In this document: in pieces, positions 7,815-16,902 of the stretch
Position numbering within the stretch: the stretch's first letter is position 1
Layout of the letters: each line of letters opens with the position of its first letter
Assembly (NCBI RefSeq): GCF_015712165.1
Contig: NZ_JADPZX010000002.1
Coordinates: forward strand, 372,001 to 436,000
Direction of reading: 5' to 3'
Length of the DNA: 64,000 bases
Source of the DNA: Streptomyces spinoverrucosus
Lineage (GTDB): Bacteria > Actinomycetota > Actinomycetes > Streptomycetales > Streptomycetaceae
Notes under the pieces: generated by a model
Told to the model about the DNA's origin: nothing
The model's input: the letters and a program-made list of their open reading frames with translations, nothing else
Database searches by the model: none
Translations under genes and position numbers: made by a program

Positions 7815-8666
7815 TCACCGCGCCGGGCTCTGGCTTCTCTGTCGGGCGTTGAACTCGGCGACATTGCGCTGGTGTTCGGCGTAGTCGGCAGTGAAGCGGG
7901 TGTCGCCCGGCTTGACCGTGACGAAGTACAGCCAGTTGCCCTGGGGCGGACTGATCGCGGCGCGCATCGCCTGCTCGCCGGGGTTGTCGATGGGCGTGGG
8001 AGGCAGGCCCATGCGCTGGTACGAGTTGTAAGGGCTGTCGATACGCGTGTTGCTCAGCGGCGTATTGATCGTGTTGCGGTTGAGGGCGTAGTTGATGGTG
8101 GAGTCCATCTGGAGTGGCATCCCGCGCTCCAGCCGGTTGAAGATGACCCGCGCCACCTTCCCCATGTCGGCCTTGGTGGCGGCCTCGGCCTGGACGATGC
8201 TGGCGATGGTGACCGCCTGGTAGACGTTCATGGCGTTGCGCTGCGCGCCCGCGGCGATCGGCGCCCCGACAAACTTCTTGTTGGCGGTGTCGACCATCTT
8301 CGACAGCACCTGCTCCGGCGTCGCCTTCTTCGACAGCGGATACGTCGCCGGGAAGAGATAGCCCTCCGGGTTGCCCTCGGCGTCGTTCGGCAGTTTGAGG
8401 TTGGCTCTGGGGATGGCCTTCTTCGTGGTGCCGGGAGGCAGGGCGAGGGCCTTGTCGACGGCGTCGTAGACCTGGCCGGCGCGCCAGCCCTCCGGGATCA
8501 CCAGGGTAATGGGCTTGGCGGGCTTCTCCTCGCCCCTGAGGGTCAGCAGCGGCACCGCCACAGCGGTGCCGGCGACGACGGCTCCGGTCACGACGAGGGC
8601 GGCACGGCCCCGGCGCGTCAGTCGAATCGTGCGAGTCGTGCTGCGTGGCGGAGTGTTCATCTGCAT
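7815..8666 (-). CDS. mltG: MltG-like endolytic transglycosylase
   Basis: 283 residues. One N-terminal membrane helix (about 22-42), then a LysM-like segment (ITLVIPEGWRAGQVYDAV) and the YceG core: EGYLFPATYPLSKKATPEQ, TIASIVQAEAATKADM with E161 as the likely catalytic glutamate, ARVIFNRLERGMPLQMDST and YNSYQRMGLPPTPIDNPG. MltG cleaves nascent peptidoglycan near the membrane. It is shorter than the usual 350-600 residue actinobacterial MltG and stands alone, not beside aroE/ruvX, so it is probably a paralogue. The start at 8666 is chosen because longer frames begin inside the next gene. Confidence 0.85.
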   Translation of the reverse strand: MQMNTPPRSTTRTIRLTRRGRAALVVTGAVVAGTAVAVPLLTLRGEEKPAKPITLVIPEGWRAGQVYDAVDKALALPPGTTKKAIPRANLKLPNDAEGNPEGYLFPATYPLSKKATPEQVLSKMVDTANKKFVGAPIAAGAQRNAMNVYQAVTIASIVQAEAATKADMGKVARVIFNRLERGMPLQMDSTINYALNRNTINTPLSNTRIDSPYNSYQRMGLPPTPIDNPGEQAMRAAISPPQGNWLYFVTVKPGDTRFTADYAEHQRNVAEFNARQRSQSPAR

Positions 8667-8709
8667 GCGGGCACGGTAACCCCCATATCGCCACAAACCC
8701 GGCATATCT

Positions 8710-10512
8710 TCAGCTTGTCGGCTCCAGTTGGGCGTCCCGGCGGACCAGCGCCGCATACCTTCCGTCCAGCTCCAACAGCTCGCCGTGCGTGCCTTGTTCG
8801 ACAGCGCGCCCGGCGTCCAGGACCACGATCTGGTCGGCACCCCGAATGGTGGACAGCCGGTGGGCGATGGTGAGCGTCGTCCGGTTGGCCGACAGGGCGT
8901 CGATCGCCTCCTGGACGGCGTGCTCCGTGCGGGTGTCCAGGGCGCTGGTCGCCTCGTCGAGGATCAGCACGGGCGGATCTCTCAGGATGGTGCGGGCGAT
9001 GGCCAATCGCTGTTTCTCTCCGCCCGAGAAGCGGTGGCCGCGCTCACCTACGACTGTGTCGTAACCATCGGGCAGGGCCGCGATGTGGTCGTGGATCTGC
9101 GCCGCCCTGGCCGCCGCGTGCAGTTCCTCGTCGGTGGCGTCGGGCTTGGCGAAACGGAGGTTGTCGGCGACCGAGGCGTGGAAGAGGTACGTCTCCTGCG
9201 AGACGACGCCGACCGCACGGGCGAGGGTGTCGAAGTCGAGGTCGCGGACGTCGACCCCGTCAAGGGTGACGCGGCCGCCCGTCACGTCGTACAGCCGTGG
9301 CACGAGATAGCCCAGCGTGGACTTTCCGGCGCCGGTCGGGCCGACGATCGCGAGGCTGCCGCCGGCCGGGACGGTGAGGTCGATGCCGTCGAGGATCGGG
9401 CCGCCCTTGCCGTCGTAACGGAACTCGACGCCCTCGAAGCGGACCACGCCCTTGACGCGGTCGAGACGGGTCGGCCGCTCGCGTTCGGTGATGTCGACGG
9501 GCAGGTCGAGGTACTCGAAGATGCGCTGGAACAGGGCCAGTGACGTCTGGATCTGCACGCCCGTGCCCAGCAGGCTGACCGTCGGCCGGAACAGGCCCTG
9601 CTGGAGGGAGACGAAGGCGACGATCGTGCCGATGGAGACGCTCGGGCCGCCGAGGTGGAGGGCGAGGCCGGCGGTCCAGTAGATGACGGCCGGCATGGCG
9701 GCCATGACGATCGTGATGACGGCCATCCGCCAGCGGCCGGCCATGTTCGAGCGCACTTCCAGGTCGACCAGCCGGTCCGACTCCTCGGCGAAGGACCTCG
9801 TCAGGGACTCGGCGCGGCCCATGGTGCGGCCGAGCAGGATGCCGCTGACCGAGAGCGACTCGGTGACCGTCGCCGCCATCACCGCCATCTGCTTCTGGCG
9901 TTGAGTGGTGATCTTTCTTCGCTCGTCGCCGACGCGGCGGCTGATCCACACGAACACCGGCAGCAGGAGCAGCGAGACGACGGTCAGCCGCCAGTCGAGG
10001 GCGAGCATCGCGACGACCGTGGCGACGACGCTGGTGAAGTTGGAGACCAGGGAGGTGGCGGTGGACGTGACGGTCGCCTGCATGCCGCCGATGTCGTTGG
10101 CGATGCGGGACTGGACCTCGCCGGTGCGGGTGCGGGTGAAGAAGGCGAGCGACATGCGCTGTAGACGGCCGTAGACCGCTGTGCGCAGGTCGTGCATGAC
10201 GCGCTGGCCGACGGTGGTGGAGATGAGCGTCTGCAGGACGCCGAAGACGCTGGTCAGTACGGCGCTGAGGATCATGCCGAGGGCCAGCAGAGTGAGCAGG
10301 CCGGTGCGGCCCTGGGGAATCGCGGTGTCGAGGATCGCCTTCAGCAGGAAGGGCGTGGCGACCGAGACGACCGACGCTGCGGCGACGAGCACGCCCACGA
10401 CGGCGAGGCGGCCGCGGTAGGGACGGAAGAGTTTCAGGATGCGGCGCACCTGCCGCGGCTGCCCTGCGCTGTCGGCAGGCGGCGTCCAGGCGGGTTCGTG
10501 GTCGGGCTTCAT
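8710..10512 (-). CDS. ABC exporter, fused permease and ATPase
   Basis: 600 residues. An N-terminal six-helix exporter domain covers about residues 35-330. The ATPase domain has Walker A GPTGAGKST near residue 390, a Q-loop in VGVVSQETYLF, signature FSGGEKQRLAIA, Walker B PVLILDEATSALD and an H-loop in LTIAHRL. All key motifs are intact, so a homodimer is possible. It is divergent from a MarR regulator across a 94-bp gap holding an inverted repeat, the usual arrangement for drug-efflux genes repressed by MarR proteins. The substrate is unknown. Confidence 0.9.
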   Translation of the reverse strand: MKPDHEPAWTPPADSAGQPRQVRRILKLFRPYRGRLAVVGVLVAAASVVSVATPFLLKAILDTAIPQGRTGLLTLLALGMILSAVLTSVFGVLQTLISTTVGQRVMHDLRTAVYGRLQRMSLAFFTRTRTGEVQSRIANDIGGMQATVTSTATSLVSNFTSVVATVVAMLALDWRLTVVSLLLLPVFVWISRRVGDERRKITTQRQKQMAVMAATVTESLSVSGILLGRTMGRAESLTRSFAEESDRLVDLEVRSNMAGRWRMAVITIVMAAMPAVIYWTAGLALHLGGPSVSIGTIVAFVSLQQGLFRPTVSLLGTGVQIQTSLALFQRIFEYLDLPVDITERERPTRLDRVKGVVRFEGVEFRYDGKGGPILDGIDLTVPAGGSLAIVGPTGAGKSTLGYLVPRLYDVTGGRVTLDGVDVRDLDFDTLARAVGVVSQETYLFHASVADNLRFAKPDATDEELHAAARAAQIHDHIAALPDGYDTVVGERGHRFSGGEKQRLAIARTILRDPPVLILDEATSALDTRTEHAVQEAIDALSANRTTLTIAHRLSTIRGADQIVVLDAGRAVEQGTHGELLELDGRYAALVRRDAQLEPTS

Positions 10513-10558
10513 GGGCTCCTACGGAGGTGGGTCGACGCTGACTGAATGGAGCATAGCT

Positions 10559-10581
10559 CATTGTTACCTATACTCACAATG
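10559..10581. promoter_or_regulatory. Inverted repeat in the ABC/MarR intergenic region
   Basis: CATTGT (10559-10564) and ACAATG (10576-10581) form a 6-bp inverted repeat with an 11-bp AT-rich spacer, centred between the divergent starts. It overlaps the lowest-GC stretch of the gap, which should hold the promoters. It is a likely operator of the MarR protein beside it. Confidence 0.5.
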
Positions 10582-10606
10582 AATGGCGTCCTGATATTGT
10601 TCCCGC

Positions 10607-11059
10607 ATGACCACGCCCGATCCCGACGGACTGCTCGCCGAGCAGTTGCTGCGGCTCACCCGCCGGGTGCACCGGATTCAGAAACGCCATCTCCAGCAGC
10701 GCGTTCTCGGCATCACCCCGGCCCAGTCCCGGCTGCTGCGCACCCTCGCGGAGTACGACGCACCGCCCCGCATGGCCGACCTCGCCGGGCGGCTCGAAGT
10801 CGTACCGCGCGCCGTGACCACGCTGGTCGACGGGCTGGAGGCGCACGGCAAGGTGCGCAGGGTGCCCGACCCGACCAACCGCCGGGTGATCCGGATCGAG
10901 CTCACCGACGACGGGTACGAGACGCTGCGTGAGCTGCACGGGGCGCGCAGGTCGGCGGCGGAGGAGATACTGGCGCCGTTGACGGACGTGGAGCGGCGGG
11001 TGCTCGGGACGCTGCTCGACACGTTGGTGGACGGTGGGGGTGGCGAGGGGCGGTGCTGA
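10607..11059 (+). CDS. MarR-family transcriptional regulator
   Basis: 150 residues. The winged helix covers about residues 45-105: ITPAQSRLLRTLAEYDAPPR, LAGRLEVVPRAVTTLVDGLE (recognition helix) and a wing with VRRVPDPTNRRVIRIELTDDG. Short terminal helices would dimerise. It is divergent from the ABC exporter and presumably represses it and itself. The DPxDxR wing is represented by DPTNRR, the normal DNA-contact Arg being kept. Confidence 0.9.
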   Translation: MTTPDPDGLLAEQLLRLTRRVHRIQKRHLQQRVLGITPAQSRLLRTLAEYDAPPRMADLAGRLEVVPRAVTTLVDGLEAHGKVRRVPDPTNRRVIRIELTDDGYETLRELHGARRSAAEEILAPLTDVERRVLGTLLDTLVDGGGGEGRC

Positions 11060-11065
11060 ATCCTT

Positions 11066-11160
11066 TGCCCACACAGCTTGCCCACACAGCCCGTCCACGC
11101 AGCTTGTCCATGCAGAGGACAGCTTGCCCATGTAAGAGACGGCTTGTCCATGTAAGGGCC
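11066..11160. repeat. Imperfect short tandem repeats
   Basis: Five related units of about 13-20 bp, built on GCTTGCCCACACA and GCTTGTCCATGTAAG, follow the MarR gene and fill most of the 188-bp gap to the PNGase gene. No reading frame with coding character crosses them. They are neither perfect enough nor regular enough for CRISPR. Confidence 0.7.
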
Positions 11161-11247
11161 ACGCGCTGCCGTCCCCAAGGTGCTGTTGATCTCGCCCGAT
11201 GCCTCGGTGTGACACTCGCGTAGATCACGCGCCGCGCCCGGCCCCAC

Positions 11248-12930
11248 TCAACAGCGGAGCCGGTCCTCGGTGAGCACCCCCTGGACCGCCGTCAGCGAGT
11301 GGTCGTGGCAGCCGGAGGATCCGTACAGCCGGTAGCGCTCACTCGTCGTGCCCACCGCGTGCCGCTGGTCGCGGGGGACGTTGATGGTGTAGGTGGCGTC
11401 ACCCGTGTAGGTGTCGTCGAGCCGCGACCAGGCGGTACGGCGCCCGCCGCGCGATTCGGCGACGGTGGCCCGGTCGCCGAGGGTCAGGACCGTGCGCAGG
11501 CGATCGGCCGCGCCGAGAGTGGTCGTGCCGTCCATCGTGTACGTCCGGTGGGCGCGCTCGGTGATGGCCGGTCCGCGTCCGTCGACGGTGATCGTCTCGC
11601 GGTCCGTCCAGGTGGCGTCGAGCGCGTCCATGGTCTCGCCGTCGGTCCAGCGGTGCACGGAGGAGTTGGTCAGGGAACGGCTGACGGTGGTCGTCACCCG
11701 GCCGTGTGAAGTGTCGAGGTATCCCGAGACCGTCAGCCGATGCGCGCCTTCCGTGTCCACGCGGTGCTGCGAACCGGGCGTGTAGGTCGAGGAGTTGACG
11801 AGTTCGCCCGCGTGGTGGACGGCGAGTCCGCCAGTGACCCGTTCACGTTTGTCGTCCTGCCAGACGAGGACGTTGACGGGGGTGCTCCAGCCGGGGCGTC
11901 CTTCGGGGAGGCCCACGACGGAGACCTCTACGCGGTGCGGGCGGCCGTCGTTGAGGAGGCCCGCGAAGGGCGTCAGGTCGTATTCGATCGGCTTGATGTC
12001 GAAGGCGCGGGGGCCTGGGACGACGTACCAGAGGAAGGGGTTGGACCAGCCGCCCGTCCACACGGTCGGGAACGGCGCGGCGATGCCCGCGAGTTGGCCG
12101 TCGACCTTGATCTGCACCTCGCGGTAGGGGCCGTTGTCAGCCTGGCAGGAGTAGGGGGCGGAGCCGGGCACCGTCAGATACCAGTACTCCTCGCAGCCGC
12201 CGCCCGAGCCGGTTGCGTACACCTCGGCGACTATGCGTTCGCTGTTGCGGGGGGTAGTGAGGGTGGTTCCGTCGGTGAGGGTGAGGATGCGGTCGGGGGT
12301 GTCGGCGGGGGGTGGGGTGCGGTTTTCAGTCGTGAGCTGGTCGGCTGTGGGCTTCTCGACCGTCGGCCTCTCGACCGTCGACTTCTGGGCCGTCGACTTC
12401 TGGGCCGTGTAGAAGGTGAGGGTGACCTTGACGTCGATGATGCCCGTGTAGGTGTCGTCGACGACGTTGCCGATGAGCATCTCGACGGACTGAGGGGAGC
12501 GCAGGGTGGGGCTGTAGCGGGTGACGTCCTTCTCGACCGACCACTCGATGCCGTCGGGTGACGGCTGCGGTGTCGACGTGCGGAGGATCTCGACACCGCC
12601 GACGTGCAGGTAACCCAGACGGTCGTACTGCCGTCCCTTGACCTTGCCGTCGAGCCGCAGCACGACCTTGCTCCAGCTGTCGCCGCATTCCTCTGGCGGG
12701 GAGTACGCCCCCCGGTACGGCGTGAAGTCCCGGAACTGCGCCTCGGCCACCGTCACCTCGCACGATCTGGTGTCCGGCCTGGGTACGGGCGGGGCGGCGG
12801 TCACCGGGTCGTGCCAGTCGCTGCCGAACTCCGCGGGGACATCGGCGGCGTGCGCCGGGCTCGCGCCGAGAAGAGTGCTCATCAGGAGGGTCGCTCCGGT
12901 GAGCATGGACATGATGATCCGACTCGTCAT
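11248..12930 (-). CDS. Secreted peptide-N-glycosidase A-like protein
   Basis: 560 residues. The signal peptide is MTSRIIMSMLTGATLLMSTL through ASPAHA (about residues 1-29). The mature protein matches the PNGase A/peptide N4-asparagine amidase family: CEVTVAEAQFRDFTPYRGAY, LRLDGKVKGRQYDRLG, VEILRTSTPQPSPDGIEW and WSNPFLWYVVPGPRAFDI. Such enzymes remove N-glycans from glycopeptides outside the cell. A Thr/Lys-rich linker with short repeats (AQKST twice, VERPT, VEKPT) joins the two halves at about residues 215-240. The start is the ATG preceding the signal peptide; the longer frame to 13119 has no signal sequence at its front. Family assignment good, activity inferred. Confidence 0.8.
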   Translation of the reverse strand: MTSRIIMSMLTGATLLMSTLLGASPAHAADVPAEFGSDWHDPVTAAPPVPRPDTRSCEVTVAEAQFRDFTPYRGAYSPPEECGDSWSKVVLRLDGKVKGRQYDRLGYLHVGGVEILRTSTPQPSPDGIEWSVEKDVTRYSPTLRSPQSVEMLIGNVVDDTYTGIIDVKVTLTFYTAQKSTAQKSTVERPTVEKPTADQLTTENRTPPPADTPDRILTLTDGTTLTTPRNSERIVAEVYATGSGGGCEEYWYLTVPGSAPYSCQADNGPYREVQIKVDGQLAGIAAPFPTVWTGGWSNPFLWYVVPGPRAFDIKPIEYDLTPFAGLLNDGRPHRVEVSVVGLPEGRPGWSTPVNVLVWQDDKRERVTGGLAVHHAGELVNSSTYTPGSQHRVDTEGAHRLTVSGYLDTSHGRVTTTVSRSLTNSSVHRWTDGETMDALDATWTDRETITVDGRGPAITERAHRTYTMDGTTTLGAADRLRTVLTLGDRATVAESRGGRRTAWSRLDDTYTGDATYTINVPRDQRHAVGTTSERYRLYGSSGCHDHSLTAVQGVLTEDRLRC

Positions 12931-13187
12931 GACCGGTGTTCTACGACGAGTTGGGCGGGCCCGCAATGAGGCCTCCGGGACAGGGGTCGCGCGGGGTGCC
13001 GGGCGGTAGCCGGTTCTGTGCGGCGGGACGGAAAACCGGTTGCCTCGAACCGCGCCGTGGCGCGAGCCTTTCACGGCTTGTTGCCGACATGCGCGTTCCG
13101 CCGTGCTCCGCCTCGGCACCGCCTCCGTCCTCCCCGCCCACCCTCCGCCCCGACCATTCCATCCCTGACACGAGCCACTGGGACGTC

Positions 13188-15029
13188 ATGCAGATTCAAG
13201 ACCTTCCGTATCCCGACCCTGGTGTGCCGGACGCGCGTTCGGGGCCGCGATTCCTGTGGTGGCTGGGCAGGAACCAGTTGCGCGGTCAGCTCGTCGCGCT
13301 GGCCTGGGGGCTGCTGCACTTCGTGTCGGTCTCCGCGCTGCCGTTCTGCGTCGGCTTCGCCGTCCAGGCCGTGATCGACCGCTCCGGGGCACGGCTCGCC
13401 CTCGCCGGCGGACTGATGGCACTGGCGTGCGCCGGCAACGCCATCGGCGACACCTTCCTGCACCGCGCCGCCGTCACCAACTGGATCACGGCGGCCGCCC
13501 GGGTCCAGCAGCTCCTGGCCCGCAAGGCCGCCCTGCTGGGCTCCGCGCTGACCCGGCGGGTCGCGGCGGGCGAGGTCGTGGCCGTCTCCACGGGGGACGT
13601 CGAGAAGATCGGCTGGTTCGTGGAGGCCGTGTCCCGCTTCACCGCGGCGGCCGTCACGATCGTGCTGGTCTGCGTCGGCCTCCTCGTCTACCAGTCGGCT
13701 CTCGGCGTCGTCGTCGCCGTCGGCCTGCCCGTGCTGGCGGTCGCGGTACTGCCGCTGCTGCCCCGCGCGACCCGGCGTGCCGACTTCCAGCGCGAGAAGG
13801 CGGGATACGCCACCGAACTCGCCTCGGACACCGTCGCCGGGCTGCGCGTCCTGCGCGGCATCGGCGGTGAGGAACTGTTCCTCGACCGCTACCGCCGAGC
13901 CTCCCAGGAGGTCCGTCACGCGGCCGTGCGCAGCGCCCGCATGTGGTCGCTGATCTCGGCGATCCAGGTACTGCTGCCGGGGCTGCTGCTGATCGCGATC
14001 GTCTGGTACGGCGTGCAGCTGGCCCGGCAGGGCCGGATCACCGTCGGCGAACTCGTCACCGTCTACAGCTCGGTCATGATCCTCACCTATCCGTTGCGAC
14101 ACTTCGAAGAGATCGCGATGGCCTACTCCTTCTCCCGGCCCTCGGCCAAGCGGGCGGCGCGGGTGCTGTCTCTGGAGCGGGCCGTGGATTTCGAGGGCTC
14201 GGGTGCGCGCTCGCGCGTGAGCGGGCTGCCCTCCGGGGATCTGTACGACCCGGCCACCGGCCTGCTCGCGCCGTCCGGGCGGCTCACCGCCGTGGTATGC
14301 GGCGACCCCGACGCGGCGGGGCGGCTGGCCGAGCGTCTCGGTGGGCATCCCTCCGAGAAGGGCACGTCGGTGCTGCTAGGCGGCGTCCCGCTCGACGAAC
14401 TGCCCCTCGACCGCGCACGGGCGGCAGTCCTGGTCCAGGACAAGGACCCGGTGCTGTTGTCGGGATCACTGCGCGAACTGCTCGACGTACCGGCATCCGG
14501 AGACGTCCGCGCGGGCGAGGCGCTGGCGGCCGCGCAGTGCGAGGACGTGCTGGCGGCGCTCGTGCAGGGCTCGCTCGACGCCGACGACCCGATGGACGCC
14601 CGCATCACCGAACGCGGGCGCTCCCTCTCGGGTGGCCAGCGCCAGCGGCTCGCCCTCGCCCGGTCGTTGATCACCGACCCGGAGGTGCTCGTGCTGGACG
14701 AACCGACCTCCGCCGTCGACTCCCACACCGAGGCGCGGATCGCGCAGGGCGTGCGCGAGCTGCGGGCCGGGCGCACGACGGTCGTGTTCACCTCCTCGCC
14801 GCTGCTACTGGACCGCGCCGACCAGGTGGTGCTCGTCCACGAGGGCGAGGTGGCGGCGGTCGGCGGGCACCGGGAGCTGGTGCACAAGGAGCCCCGGTAC
14901 CGGGCCGTGGTGACCCGGGAGATCGAGGAGGAGGCCGCGCTGAGCGGCGAGCTCAACGAGTTCGGCGCCGACGAACTTAATGAGCTCGATGAGCTGGACG
15001 AGCTGGACGAGATCGAGGAGACCGCATGA
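13188..15029 (+). CDS. ABC exporter subunit with degenerate Walker A
   Basis: 613 residues. Six membrane helices (about residues 30-310) precede a nucleotide-binding domain in which the Walker A lysine motif is lost: the P-loop position (about 370-380) reads VVCGDPDAAGRL instead of GxxGxGKS. The signature LSGGQRQRLALARS (about 480) and Walker B VLVLDEPTSAVD are intact. The H-loop histidine is replaced (VVFTSSPLLL). The C-terminus is a run of LDE repeats. Its stop overlaps the next gene by ATGA. This is the non-hydrolysing half of a heterodimeric exporter, complementary to its neighbour. Substrate unknown. Confidence 0.9.
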   Translation: MQIQDLPYPDPGVPDARSGPRFLWWLGRNQLRGQLVALAWGLLHFVSVSALPFCVGFAVQAVIDRSGARLALAGGLMALACAGNAIGDTFLHRAAVTNWITAAARVQQLLARKAALLGSALTRRVAAGEVVAVSTGDVEKIGWFVEAVSRFTAAAVTIVLVCVGLLVYQSALGVVVAVGLPVLAVAVLPLLPRATRRADFQREKAGYATELASDTVAGLRVLRGIGGEELFLDRYRRASQEVRHAAVRSARMWSLISAIQVLLPGLLLIAIVWYGVQLARQGRITVGELVTVYSSVMILTYPLRHFEEIAMAYSFSRPSAKRAARVLSLERAVDFEGSGARSRVSGLPSGDLYDPATGLLAPSGRLTAVVCGDPDAAGRLAERLGGHPSEKGTSVLLGGVPLDELPLDRARAAVLVQDKDPVLLSGSLRELLDVPASGDVRAGEALAAAQCEDVLAALVQGSLDADDPMDARITERGRSLSGGQRQRLALARSLITDPEVLVLDEPTSAVDSHTEARIAQGVRELRAGRTTVVFTSSPLLLDRADQVVLVHEGEVAAVGGHRELVHKEPRYRAVVTREIEEEAALSGELNEFGADELNELDELDELDEIEETA

Positions 15030-16843
15030 TCGGCGTGGCGCCACCGGCGTACGACCCGGCGGCCCCGACGACGGCACACACCCTGCCGGTCGGCGCCCCC
15101 GCCACCGTACGCGCCTACGTGACGGAACTGTTCCGCCGGCACCGCCGGGCCTTCCTGCTCCTCATCGCCGTCAACACGGTCGCCGTTGTCTCCTCCATGG
15201 CGGGCCCCTATTTGCTGGGCGGTCTCGTCGAGCGGGTGTCGGACGGTGCCCGTGAGCTGCATCTTGGTCTCACGGTGGCGTTCTTCCTGCTCGCGCTGAT
15301 CGTGCAGGCCGGCTTCGTGCGCGAGGTACGGCTGCGCGGTGCGGTGCTCGGCGAGCGGATGCTGGCCGATCTGCGCGAGGACTTCCTCGTGCGGTCGGTC
15401 GGGCTGCCGCCCGGCGTCCTGGAGCGGGCCGGGACAGGCGATCTGCTGTCCCGGATCACCACCGACATCGACCGACTCGCCAACGCCATGCGCGAGGCGG
15501 TGCCCCAGCTGGCCATCGGCGTGGTGTGGGTGGCTCTGCTGCTGGGCGGCCTGGTCGTCACGGCACCGCCGCTGGCGGCGGCCGTGCTGCTCGCCCTGCC
15601 GCTGCTCGTGGTCGGCTGCCGCTGGTACTTCCGGCGGGCGCCGGCCGCCTACCGATCGGAGTCCGCCGGGTACGCCGCCGTGGCCGCCGCGCTCGCCGAG
15701 ACCGTGGACGCCGGGCGCACCGTCGAGGCACACCGGCTCGGCGCCCGGCGGGTGGAGCTGTCGGAGCGGCGGATCAAGGAATGGACAGCCTGGGAGCGCT
15801 ACACGCTCTGGCTGCGATCGGTACTGTTCCCGGTCATCAACGTCACTCACGTGACCGTGCTCGCCTCCGTCCTGATGGTCGGCGGTGTGTTCGTGCTCCA
15901 GGGCTGGCTCGGGGTCGGGCAGCTGACCACCGGTGCGCTGATCGCTCAGATGCTCGTCGATCCGGTCGGTCTGATCCTGCGGTGGTACGACGAGCTGCAG
16001 GTGGCCCAGGTATCGCTGGCCCGGCTCGTCGGGGTCCGCGACATCGAGCCGGACGCCGGGGACCCGGCGCTGGCGCCGGACGGGCGCGACGTGCACGCCG
16101 ACCGGGTGCACTTCGGCTACGTCGAGGGCGTCGACGTGCTGCGCAAGGTGTCGCTGGAGGTCGCCCCCGGCACCCGGCTGGCGCTGGTGGGTCCCTCCGG
16201 CGCGGGCAAGTCCACGCTGGGCCGGCTGCTCGCCGGGATCTACGCACCGCGGGAGGGTCGCATCGCCCTCGGCGGCGCGGAACTGTCCCGTATGCCCGCG
16301 GAGCGCGTCCGCTCGCATGTGGCCCTCGTCAACCAGGAGCACCACGTCTTCGTCGGCTCCTTGCGCGACAACCTGCTGCTCGCCCTCCCCCACTCTCGGC
16401 TTCGCTCGAGCGAGGGGTCCCCCGTCGACGCCGTCGACGCCGAGCTGTGGGCGGCGCTCGGCGCGGTCGACGCGGACGGGTGGGCACGTGCGCTGGAAGA
16501 GGGGCTGGACACCGAGGTCGGCTCGGGCGGGCTGGCGCTCACCCCGGCACAGGCCCAGCAGATCGCGCTGGCCAGGCTGGTGCTGGCCGACCCGCACACA
16601 CTGGTCCTGGACGAGGCTACGTCCCTGCTCGACCCGCGCGCGGCACGCCACCTGGAACGCTCCCTGTCCCGCGTCCTCGACGGCCGCACCGTCGTCGCGA
16701 TCGCCCACCGCCTCCACACCGCCCACGACGCCGACGTCATCGCCGTCGTCGAGAACGGCCGCATCAGTGAGCTGGGCAGCCATGCGGAGCTGGTCGCTGC
16801 CGACGGGGCGTACGCGGCATTGTGGAGGTCTTGGCACGGGTGA
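15026..16843 (+). CDS. ABC exporter subunit with degenerate signature motif
   Basis: 605 residues, partner of the preceding gene (4-bp overlap). The nucleotide-binding domain has an intact Walker A, GPSGAGKSTLGRLL (about residue 389), Q-loop LVNQEHHVF, Walker B TLVLDEATSLLD and H-loop AIAHRLHTAH. The ABC signature, however, is LTPAQAQQIALARL instead of LSGGQ. Paired with the first subunit, one composite site would have both motifs intact and the other would have both lost. A short palindromic genomic repeat is inserted in frame between the Q-loop and the signature (residues about 454-466). Confidence 0.9.
   Translation: MIGVAPPAYDPAAPTTAHTLPVGAPATVRAYVTELFRRHRRAFLLLIAVNTVAVVSSMAGPYLLGGLVERVSDGARELHLGLTVAFFLLALIVQAGFVREVRLRGAVLGERMLADLREDFLVRSVGLPPGVLERAGTGDLLSRITTDIDRLANAMREAVPQLAIGVVWVALLLGGLVVTAPPLAAAVLLALPLLVVGCRWYFRRAPAAYRSESAGYAAVAAALAETVDAGRTVEAHRLGARRVELSERRIKEWTAWERYTLWLRSVLFPVINVTHVTVLASVLMVGGVFVLQGWLGVGQLTTGALIAQMLVDPVGLILRWYDELQVAQVSLARLVGVRDIEPDAGDPALAPDGRDVHADRVHFGYVEGVDVLRKVSLEVAPGTRLALVGPSGAGKSTLGRLLAGIYAPREGRIALGGAELSRMPAERVRSHVALVNQEHHVFVGSLRDNLLLALPHSRLRSSEGSPVDAVDAELWAALGAVDADGWARALEEGLDTEVGSGGLALTPAQAQQIALARLVLADPHTLVLDEATSLLDPRAARHLERSLSRVLDGRTVVAIAHRLHTAHDADVIAVVENGRISELGSHAELVAADGAYAALWRSWHG
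16387..16423. repeat. Streptomyces-type short palindromic repeat inserted in the ABC gene
   Basis: The segment CCCCCACTCTCGGCTTCGCT and its continuation to CCCCC at 16423, with a perfect CGCTCGAGCG palindrome at 16403-16412, matches from memory a short element scattered through Streptomyces genomes, often inside genes. Here it encodes LPHSRLRSSEGSP in frame within the nucleotide-binding domain, where ABC ATPases have no such residues. No second copy was seen in the window. Confidence 0.7.
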
Positions 16844-16902
16844 GGGGCGTGGCATGGGTGACTGGGGGTGGCGTGGGTGAGTGGGGTGGCCTGGGTGGGG
16901 CC
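16844..16902. repeat. G-rich tandem repeats, possible G-quadruplex
   Basis: Just after the ABC operon the plus strand has about 20-bp repeats of the form TGGGTGACTGGGGGTGGCG, giving at least eight G-runs of three or more within 60 bp. The remaining part of the 297-bp gap to 17140 is GC-rich with no convincing reading frame. Confidence 0.6.

Noticed and set aside
5282..7864. An 860-codon minus-strand frame
   Set aside because: Antisense to the intact monooxygenase and FAD oxidoreductase genes; Pro/Arg/Gly-rich with no recognisable domain.
11066..11160. CRISPR or operator array
   Set aside because: Units are short, unequal and degenerate, with no spacers; left as a simple imperfect repeat.
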